Shown: positions 1-6,229 of the stretch, piece after piece
How the letters are laid out: every line of letters begins with the position of its first letter
Position numbering within the stretch: the stretch's first letter is position 1
Assembly: GCA_964398055.1 (NCBI GenBank)
Contig: CAYNLK010000005.1
Coordinates: 124,001-188,000, forward strand
Length of the DNA stretch: 64,000 nt
Direction: 5' to 3'
Source of the DNA: CAYNLK01 sp964398055
GTDB taxonomy: Bacteria; Chloroflexota; Anaerolineae; 4572-78; J111
Position numbers and translations under genes: made by a program
Notes under the pieces: model-generated
The model's database searches: none
Told to the model about the DNA's origin: nothing
What the model saw: only the letters and a program-made list of their open reading frames with translations

Positions 1-1
1 A

Positions 2-169
2 AGTTCTACCGTTATAGAAAATTTAATGGCCTTCCGTCATATTGCTACCAAAATCTACAGTTTTTTGGTAGACTGGGAAAAACTTGAAGTGATTATTGAT
101 GACATAAAGGGGAGTCACAATAATATCAAACAACTTTTCACTGCTATTCTAAATATGGTAAACAATTGA
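2..169 (+). CDS. C-terminal end of a HepT-like protein (5' truncated by window edge)
   Basis: An open frame runs from the first bases of the window to a TGA at 167-169 with no stop, giving about 55 residues that include FRHIATKIYSF and end in NMVNN. The FRH..x..Y.F pattern followed by an amphipathic helix resembles the C-terminus of HepT-like ribonuclease-toxin proteins, which usually pair with a MntA-like nucleotidyltransferase. The start and any partner lie outside the window. It is more AT-rich than the next gene, which begins 4 bases after its stop. The family call is from pattern recognition only. Confidence 0.5.
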   Translation, partial: SSTVIENLMAFRHIATKIYSFLVDWEKLEVIIDDIKGSHNNIKQLFTAILNMVNN

Positions 170-172
170 AGG

Positions 173-1843
173 ATGATCAACCCAAATAGTGAGGTGAATC
201 TGTTCGAACTGGGCCAACACCATTTTAACCGGTTCAAGCATGAGTTCGCTGCCTACGGCATCGAGACCGACCCGGCCCTGGAGCTGCGCCGGGGCAGCGG
301 CATGTTGTGTTATTACAGCCTGGAGGATGGCCACATCTACCTGGCGGTGCCGGACCTGACCAGCCCGGTCGGCAAACTCCAGGCGCTGTTTCTGCGCTCT
401 TTGCTCGGTTGCGCCAGCAATGAGGAGCTGCTGCGCTTCTTTGAGTTGTTCATTCCGCACGTAATTGCCCACGAGTTGGCTCACCACTACCGCCATCGCT
501 ATGGCCAGTTTGGACAAAGCATGTATGAGGAAGAGCAAATTGCCAATAAGTTAGCCGTGGCCGTGGTCAAGCATCGCCTTTCGCCGGCAGCCAAAGCGCA
601 GGCCAGAGAGTTTCTGCGGCGAGCTATGGAGGCCCTCTCGGCCAAGATGGCCGCTCAAAGCATCGCCGTTGACTCCTACTACAGCGTGCTGCACGCCCTC
701 AACGTCTCCGGCCAGATCGGCGTGGCCGATTTTGAAAATGTCGAACTCATTAAAACGATGTTCGGGGTGTCGGAAGATGAGTTACTCAGAGGCAGCGGCC
801 AACTATCGGCCGATTTGATCGAACGCCTGGAGCAGCGGCCTAACCTGATCCAGGAAATTGACGAGCAATATACTTCGGACCAGATCAAATATATTTACTA
901 CCACGTCGGCTGGTTGTACCTGGATTTGACCAGCCGGGAAACGGAGTATGTGGATGAGTTTGCCCGCGACTACCTGGGCCTGGGCCAGAAATTTCTGCCG
1001 GCCCCTCAAGCCGACCCTGACCCCGGCGTTGCCGCCATTCAAGCCTGCTTCAAGGCTTATCAAGAGGCGCAGTTCCTCTCTGAGGCGGCAGCCCGCTATT
1101 TTTACAAAAGGTACCGGGCCTTATTGCTGGCCAAATTGAAATCGGTTCAACTGCCGGTGGCGGCCCATACGGCCAGCCTGCAACGCGAGGCCAGCTTAAT
1201 TCTGGAGAACTGGAGCGGGCATGAGTCCGACACGTTGAACTATCTGGCCGAGTTGGCCCCGCCGGCGCTGCGCCGCTTGTTCCCTCGCAGTATCGCCGCC
1301 TACCTGGAACCTGAGCTGGACGTGCTGGCCGCCTTACCCACCGCCACCGACCGGCGGTTATGGCAGCAGGCCCGGGGCCTGGTTGAGGACGAGGCGGCTC
1401 AAAATACCCTGTACCGCCTGGCCATCCTTGACCAATCCGATATTTATCGCCCCTTGCCGGCCGGGCTGATGCTGGAATTGGCCCAGCTCTTTTGCCAGGC
1501 GCATTACGCCGCCGGCGAAACCGTCATCTGGCAGAATGAGCGGAACGACGACGTTTACTTTTTGATCGACGGCCAGTTGGAGGTCTTGGTTACCCGTAAT
1601 GGCCAGGTTGAGCGGATTGACCTGATTGAGCCGGGTCAAATGTTTGGTGAAATCGCCTTCTTCACCGAGGACCCCCGCTACGCCACCGTGCGCGCTGTGG
1701 CCCCGTCGCGCTGTTTTGTGTTGACCGACGCCGATTTGCAGATCTTTGCCTTCAAACACCCGGCGATCTTGATGCAGATGGCCGGCGCGCTGGCCAAACG
1801 GTTGGCCAATCTGTATCAAACCAGCCGCAAAGAGACGGTCTAA
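173..1843 (+). CDS. HEXXH metallopeptidase-like protein with C-terminal cyclic-nucleotide-binding domain
   Basis: This is a 556-residue cytoplasmic-looking protein with no signal peptide or membrane segment. Residues 100-104 are HELAH, a HEXXH zinc-binding motif inside a helix, and a Glu-rich stretch at 119-121 (EEEQIAN) could supply the third ligand, as in gluzincin-type peptidases. The middle (about 130-420) is helical and unrecognised. Residues about 430-550 match a cNMP-binding beta-roll: GETVIWQNE, a DVYFLIDGQLEVL strand, and GQMFGEIAFF as the phosphate-binding cassette. A ligand-gated peptidase is the natural inference. The ATG overlaps a weak GAAGG just after the preceding stop. An NHLP-like peptide gene follows 100 bp downstream. 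Confidence 0.7.
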   Translation: MINPNSEVNLFELGQHHFNRFKHEFAAYGIETDPALELRRGSGMLCYYSLEDGHIYLAVPDLTSPVGKLQALFLRSLLGCASNEELLRFFELFIPHVIAHELAHHYRHRYGQFGQSMYEEEQIANKLAVAVVKHRLSPAAKAQAREFLRRAMEALSAKMAAQSIAVDSYYSVLHALNVSGQIGVADFENVELIKTMFGVSEDELLRGSGQLSADLIERLEQRPNLIQEIDEQYTSDQIKYIYYHVGWLYLDLTSRETEYVDEFARDYLGLGQKFLPAPQADPDPGVAAIQACFKAYQEAQFLSEAAARYFYKRYRALLLAKLKSVQLPVAAHTASLQREASLILENWSGHESDTLNYLAELAPPALRRLFPRSIAAYLEPELDVLAALPTATDRRLWQQARGLVEDEAAQNTLYRLAILDQSDIYRPLPAGLMLELAQLFCQAHYAAGETVIWQNERNDDVYFLIDGQLEVLVTRNGQVERIDLIEPGQMFGEIAFFTEDPRYATVRAVAPSRCFVLTDADLQIFAFKHPAILMQMAGALAKRLANLYQTSRKETV

Positions 1844-1942
1844 GGTTACTTTTGCCCCATTGCGAATCATCCGGCCGCTGTGATATATATGAGTTGTAAA
1901 TCTAATTTATAACCAACTGTATCTAGCACGGAGGGAACCAAA

Positions 1943-2146
1943 ATGGGTGCCGATTTACAACTGCTGGTAGGAAAAATTTTATCTGATCAGGATTTCGCCA
2001 AAGCGCTGGCCGAAAACCCCCAGGATACGCTGGCCCGGGCCGGCATCGAGCCGACCATCGACCTGTTGGAAGCCCTGGAGGGCGTCGACGCCGAGGCGCT
2101 GCAAAAGCTGGCGGCCAATTTTGGGGATCAGCAAGCTGCCCTGTAG
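1943..2146 (+). CDS. NHLP-like (Os1348 family) small peptide
   Basis: This 67-residue peptide has a good ribosome site (GGAGGGAACC) before its ATG. It reads like nitrile-hydratase-leader-type (NHLP/Os1348) peptides: a helix with L.GKILSD..F...L..NP, then a Pro-containing turn (AGIEPT), then LLEALEGVDAEALQKLA. NHLP peptides are often RiPP leaders, but this one stops almost directly after the leader-like part and has no Cys/Ser/Thr-rich core, so it may act as a stand-alone small protein. It is monocistronic: a strong terminator follows 29 bp after its stop. The preceding gene encodes a HEXXH protein, the following one an isoprenoid-synthase-like protein. Confidence 0.7.
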   Translation: MGADLQLLVGKILSDQDFAKALAENPQDTLARAGIEPTIDLLEALEGVDAEALQKLAANFGDQQAAL

Positions 2147-2174
2147 TAAGCCAGGCTCTGCCAAAATTCAGGTT

Positions 2175-2215
2175 AAACGCTACCTGGGTTATGCTCTGCA
2201 GGTAGCGTTTTTTTT
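2175..2215 (+). terminator. Intrinsic terminator after the NHLP-like peptide
   Basis: A perfect 12-bp stem (AAACGCTACCTG at 2175-2186 with its complement at 2199-2210) has a 12-nt loop and runs into an unbroken T tract through 2215. It lies on the plus strand between the 67-residue peptide and the next gene. Confidence 0.9.
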
Positions 2216-2246
2216 GTTGCTGGATTGAAGGGTTTTAGGGTCTGGT

Positions 2247-4229
2247 TTGACTGAAATGAGACTAACCGAGCAATACCAACCCTTACGAGATCAAATCTGG
2301 CCGGCAGTAGACCAATTTTTCGACAGCCTGCCGCCGCCGCTCTTCCGGCAGAGCGTTCTACTCAAAAACAATCTGGCCACGCTCTACAGCGACACCGGCC
2401 AATTCAAGGATATCCTGCGCCGGGAGCAGGACCTGCCCCTGCTGTACCTCCATCTCTGGCTATTGGATGATCTCGGCTGCCCCCACCCGGCGATGCGCGC
2501 CAACCTGGCCCAAGATCTTTTTCTGGCGATACTATTCACCTTTGGCGTGATCCATACCCAGCACAGTATCCTCGACGACAGCACCAATTTCGATCAGACC
2601 TACCTGTATCTGGCCCAAACGCTGATCCAACAGAGCGACATCCACCTGGCCAAGCTCTTTGCCGGCGACTCGCCCTTCTGGCAGCACCGGCAGGCATATT
2701 GGGCTGAATACAGCGCGGCAACTTTGACGACCGCCGACGGCAGACTACCGACCGCCGAGTCACTGTCACGAAGGTTGGCCTTCACCAAAATACCGGTTGC
2801 GGCCGTAGCCCTCAGCACCGGGCAAGAATCGAACCTGTCTCAGCTTGTCACGATGATGGACCGGCTCAACTTTGTGTGGCAAACGCTGCACGACTTTGCC
2901 ACCCTGCGGCGAGATTTGGCCCAGCGTCGCCCGAGCTATCCCATTTACCGCACCCTGCTGGCCGCCGGTATCGACCCGCTCGAACCGGTCGCGCCGGAGC
3001 GAGTGCTGGGCGCGCTGGTGTTGAGCGGCGCCGTGACCGAGATTTGCGACGACTGCGTTGCCAACCTGGCCGAGGGTCGGGCCATCGCCGAGGCGCTCCA
3101 GCTACCCAACCTCCTCGAATATTTTGGCGTCGTTGAACGGTTGGTCCAGCAGGTCAGTGTCTTATTCAATGTTGATCAAAAGCAGCCAGGTTCTTCGACC
3201 AGTCCCTCCCGGCGACCGTTGTTCGCGCCTTACGCCGAGCCGCTGGCCAGCGTCATTCACATGGCCAAGGGTTACTTGCTGGCCGACCCCACTTTCCGGG
3301 AAAGTTGGGAAGTGCAGCGCCGCGGCGCCTTTGGCCGGCCGGAGCTGACGGCCAAAGCCTTCCCGGCCGGCCTGATCGTCGAGATTTTGGCCCGGCACGG
3401 CCACAACGTCTCGGCCATGGTGGCGTGGATTTTTGAGACACTGCGGGACACCAATTACCGCTATTACGACTTCCCGGACATGCCACCCGACGCCGACGAC
3501 CTGGGGCTGCTGCTGCGGCTCTTCCCGTACGCCGAACAGCCGGCCAGCCATCGCTCCAACCTGGAAATTCCGCTGGGCTGGCTGGCCGAGAACATCACCG
3601 AATCTGGCGAGATGCCAGTCTGGTTCACCCGCCAGCGAGATTTCGATCAAACCAAAATGCACTTTGTGGCGTTATGGGGAGAAAGCTGTGTAACGGTGGA
3701 AACCAACCTGCTGCTGGGGCTACTTGCCTACGACCCGGTCCATTACCGTAGCATGATCGAACAATCGGCCCGGAGCATCCTGGCCCGCTGGCTCAACCGG
3801 GGGCTGAGCGCCGCCAGTCACTACACGCCGCTCTATTCGCTCTGGCTGGGGTTGGAATTGATCGCCAAACTGGTCGCAAGCCCGCTTCAGACCGAGCTGC
3901 AACCTCAGCTTGACCGGGTCGCCCGGCGACTGGCCGGCCGGCTGGCCGCTGAAACCAAACGGGGTTTCATCTCGCCCCAAGAGGCCGCTTTCTTGACCCT
4001 GGCCTGCCTCTCGCCCGATCTACCGGCCACGGCCAAAAATCTGTTCGATCCTGATTGGATAACCATCCTCTTGAAAGCCCAACGCTACGACGGCAGTTGG
4101 GCAGCCGAGCCGCTCTACGGCACCCCCACTCGCGGCGAGTTGGCTGCCTGGTACAGCAGTCGTCCGGTGACGACCGCGTTTTGTTACCACGCGCTTAAAA
4201 CCTATTCGAATACCCAACTATCAACTTGA
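2247..4229 (+). CDS. Isoprenoid-synthase-like / terpenoid-cyclase-like two-domain protein
   Basis: The protein has 660 residues and is all-alpha by appearance. The N-terminal half (about 40-300) recalls the class I isoprenoid synthase fold: LLYLHLWLLDDLG, then HTQHSILDDSTNFD, then DFATLRRDLAQRRPSYP, the last resembling the second metal-binding helix of polyprenyl synthases, although no canonical DDxxD is present. The C-terminal third (about 480-650) looks like the alpha/alpha toroid of terpenoid cyclases and prenyltransferases, with RYDGSWAAEPLYGTPT and FCYHALKTY near the end. The substrate is unknown. The frame opens with TTG at 2247 (AGGG 6 nt upstream); ATG at 2256 is the alternative. A heptamer repeat is embedded in frame at 2729-2756. 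The stop overlaps the convergent regulator gene by 9 bp. Confidence 0.55.
   Translation: MTEMRLTEQYQPLRDQIWPAVDQFFDSLPPPLFRQSVLLKNNLATLYSDTGQFKDILRREQDLPLLYLHLWLLDDLGCPHPAMRANLAQDLFLAILFTFGVIHTQHSILDDSTNFDQTYLYLAQTLIQQSDIHLAKLFAGDSPFWQHRQAYWAEYSAATLTTADGRLPTAESLSRRLAFTKIPVAAVALSTGQESNLSQLVTMMDRLNFVWQTLHDFATLRRDLAQRRPSYPIYRTLLAAGIDPLEPVAPERVLGALVLSGAVTEICDDCVANLAEGRAIAEALQLPNLLEYFGVVERLVQQVSVLFNVDQKQPGSSTSPSRRPLFAPYAEPLASVIHMAKGYLLADPTFRESWEVQRRGAFGRPELTAKAFPAGLIVEILARHGHNVSAMVAWIFETLRDTNYRYYDFPDMPPDADDLGLLLRLFPYAEQPASHRSNLEIPLGWLAENITESGEMPVWFTRQRDFDQTKMHFVALWGESCVTVETNLLLGLLAYDPVHYRSMIEQSARSILARWLNRGLSAASHYTPLYSLWLGLELIAKLVASPLQTELQPQLDRVARRLAGRLAAETKRGFISPQEAAFLTLACLSPDLPATAKNLFDPDWITILLKAQRYDGSWAAEPLYGTPTRGELAAWYSSRPVTTAFCYHALKTYSNTQLST
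2729..2756 (+). repeat. In-frame heptamer repeat, GACCGCC family
   Basis: Four successive 7-nt units (GACCGCC, GACGGCA, GACTACC, GACCGCC) lie inside the isoprenoid-synthase-like gene and encode TTADGRLPTAES in what should be a surface loop. The same unit family recurs in frame at 10715-10742. Confidence 0.75.
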
Positions 4230-5012
4230 GGCAGCCTGATCCAGCAGGTCGGCCAGGGTCGCGGCCGTCTGCTTGGCATAGAACCAAACCACCCCCGGCT
4301 TGGTTTCAAACAGCACGGCCAGCAAAAACTGCTTGTTCACTTCACAGGCGTAGAGATGCTGATCGGTCCCTTCGTGGTAGCTGGATTTAAAGATGGAACG
4401 GCTGCCGAGCATGTTGGCTAATTCCGTTGCCGCGGCAAAGTTTTTGGCCACAAACAAGCCAATACTGGCCACTTCCACATCGCTGCCCTGGCCAACGACC
4501 TGAACCGGCTCACCCTCGGCGCTGAGCAAGAGCACCAACCGGGCGTTAGTATTGATCCGTAAAATCTCCAATTGCTCTCGCATGGCCTGGCCGGAAGGCT
4601 TAACCCCAGGTGAGCCAGTCGAGTCCTTGTCTTGGCGGGCCAGGCGAATCGTCTTTTGAATAACCCGGTGGATTTCGTCGATGGTAAATGGTTTATCCAG
4701 GTAGCCATCGATGCCAACTATTTTGGAGGTATCACGCAGCCGGCTGGTGCCATAAGCCGTCATCAAAACCACCTGAGTATCAGGCGAAATCTTATGAATG
4801 GCCGTCGCCAGGTCGACGCCGGTGATTTTGGGCATCATGTAATCGGCCACCACCAGGTCAAAGGGTTGTTCTTCCAACTGCTGCAAAGCCTCGGTGCTAT
4901 CCATAGCTGTGTGAATCTCATAATCTGCCCCCAATCGACTGAGGCTATTCTCCAACATGTAAAGAACCGTTTGATCATCGTCCACAATCAAGACACGTTT
5001 ACGGCCTAGCAT
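4221..5012 (-). CDS. Response regulator: receiver plus roadblock/LC7-like domain
   Basis: Residues 1-120 form a CheY-like receiver: VLIVDDDQTV with the acidic pair, phospho-acceptor Asp in DLVVADYMMPKITG, Thr in VVLMTAYGTS, and Lys in GYLDKPFT. After a Ser/Pro linker, about 145-260 looks like a roadblock/LC7 fold (RLVLLLSAEGEPVQVVG, VASIGLFVAKNFAAATEL, FLLAVLFE, WFYAKQTAATLADLL). There is no DNA-binding output domain. LC7 domains usually dimerise and regulate small Ras-like GTPases, so the output is probably protein-protein. The ATG at 5012 is chosen; an in-frame TTG at 5024 is possible. It is the downstream partner of the paralogue at 5066-5938, 53 bp away, probably the same transcript. Confidence 0.85.
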   Translation of the reverse strand: MLGRKRVLIVDDDQTVLYMLENSLSRLGADYEIHTAMDSTEALQQLEEQPFDLVVADYMMPKITGVDLATAIHKISPDTQVVLMTAYGTSRLRDTSKIVGIDGYLDKPFTIDEIHRVIQKTIRLARQDKDSTGSPGVKPSGQAMREQLEILRINTNARLVLLLSAEGEPVQVVGQGSDVEVASIGLFVAKNFAAATELANMLGSRSIFKSSYHEGTDQHLYACEVNKQFLLAVLFETKPGVVWFYAKQTAATLADLLDQAASS

Positions 5013-5065
5013 TTCATTACCCAAACTTTCCGGCTGACAATCACCTGCGCCAATACCCGATAACC

Positions 5066-5938
5066 TTAGCCCTGGCCGTTGGTTTTGTCACCCAACAAGT
5101 CATCGAACTCCTCAGCCATGGTCATAGCTTTGTCGTCTACAGCCTCAGTTTCGGCTCGCTGTCCGAGCAGGCGGGCCAGGTTGGTCGCGGTCTGTTTGGT
5201 ATAAAACCAAACCGTACCGGGTTTACCGGTTGAGCCAAACAGCACCGCTAACAAAAATTCGCCGTTGACGTCATAGGCATAGATATTATACTTGCTGCCT
5301 TCGTGATAAATCGATCTGAAGACAGAAGCATTGTCATCGAAGAGGGTGGTCAATTTAGAAACGGTCAAGAAATTGGCCGCCACGAACATAGCCAACCGGC
5401 TAACTCTGGTATGGTCAACTTGTCCCACCTCTTGCAGGAGCTGTCCGGCTGAGTTCAATAGAAGGACACAATGGCTGCCGGTTTGGTTGTGCAACAACTT
5501 GAGCTGTTCATACACCGCCTGGCTCTGGGCAGGGGATTCACCTGGTTCCTGGTTGGCCGCCGGACGGGTTTGCGCCATAATGCGCTGCACCACCTCCAAA
5601 ATTTCGGGCACCGAAAACGGCTTGCCCAGGTAACCACCTAACTGCATCGTCTCAACTCTATCCCGCAGACCGATGGTATCGTAGGCGCTCATCAGCACCA
5701 CCTGGGTGTCCGGTGAGCGTTCTCGGATTTCCTGGGCCAATTCCAGGCCGGTCATGCCGGGCATCATGTAGTCGGTGATGACCAAATCATACTTGCGCTG
5801 TTGGATCAGAGCCAACGCCTCAACCCCATCCACTGCCGTACTGACCTTGAAGTTGGGGCCCAGGCGCTTGATGCTGTGGGTCAAAAGGAAGACGATATCT
5901 CGGGCGTCATCGACGATCAGGACATGTTTATCATTCAT
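5066..5938 (-). CDS. Response regulator: receiver plus roadblock/LC7-like domain (paralogue)
   Basis: This 290-residue paralogue of the next gene has the same architecture. The receiver begins at the ATG (MNDKHVLIVDDARDIV), with phospho-acceptor Asp in DLVITDYMMPGMTG, LMSAYDT and LGKPFS. The LC7-like part covers about 150-265 (CVLLLNSAGQLLQEVGQ, AMFVAANFLTVSKL, FLLAVLFG, WFYTKQTATNLARLLGQ). The C-terminal 25 residues are acidic and probably flexible. The two proteins probably form a tandem signalling pair, possibly heterodimerising through LC7. No histidine kinase is adjacent. Confidence 0.85.
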   Translation of the reverse strand: MNDKHVLIVDDARDIVFLLTHSIKRLGPNFKVSTAVDGVEALALIQQRKYDLVITDYMMPGMTGLELAQEIRERSPDTQVVLMSAYDTIGLRDRVETMQLGGYLGKPFSVPEILEVVQRIMAQTRPAANQEPGESPAQSQAVYEQLKLLHNQTGSHCVLLLNSAGQLLQEVGQVDHTRVSRLAMFVAANFLTVSKLTTLFDDNASVFRSIYHEGSKYNIYAYDVNGEFLLAVLFGSTGKPGTVWFYTKQTATNLARLLGQRAETEAVDDKAMTMAEEFDDLLGDKTNGQG

Positions 5939-6030
5939 CGAAAGATCGATCCTCTGCCAGCCAAATTGTTAAGCTGCCAAATGGGGCTTATCGGTCTTAA
6001 CAGGCTTAAACTGCCTATTCCTCAGAACAA

Positions 6031-6036
6031 ATTATA
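6031..6036 (-). promoter_or_regulatory. Possible -10 box for the REC-LC7 gene pair
   Basis: The minus strand reads TATAAT here, about 95 bp upstream of the ATG at 5938. No convincing -35 lies 16-18 nt further upstream, so this is only a weak call. Confidence 0.3.
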
Positions 6037-6059
6037 CCATAAAGCCAGAGTTAATATAA

Positions 6060-6088
6060 TTGCTGGGCCTCCAGGTAAATGGTACAAT
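6060..6088 (+). promoter_or_regulatory. Sigma-70-type promoter for the membrane-protein gene
   Basis: TTGCTG at 6060-6065 and TACAAT at 6083-6088 are separated by 17 nt and lead toward the gene starting at 6230. The transcript would include the heptamer repeat at 6134-6182. Confidence 0.5.
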
Positions 6089-6133
6089 TTGGCTTGAGAT
6101 GTGAGGTGGGGAATCCAGGCGTAATGGGTTTGA

Positions 6134-6182
6134 GATTTGCAATTTGCAATTTGCAGGTTGAAATTTGAGATTTGAGATTTGC
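6134..6182 (+). repeat. Seven-unit heptamer repeat, (G/A)ATTTG(C/A) family
   Basis: Seven consecutive 7-nt units run without interruption: GATTTGC, AATTTGC, AATTTGC, AGGTTGA, AATTTGA, GATTTGA, GATTTGC. It occupies the 5' leader of the gene at 6230. Confidence 0.85.
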
Positions 6183-6229
6183 AACTCTTGACCGGCAACA
6201 ACTATCCAGCCAAACCAAAACAGTGGTCG

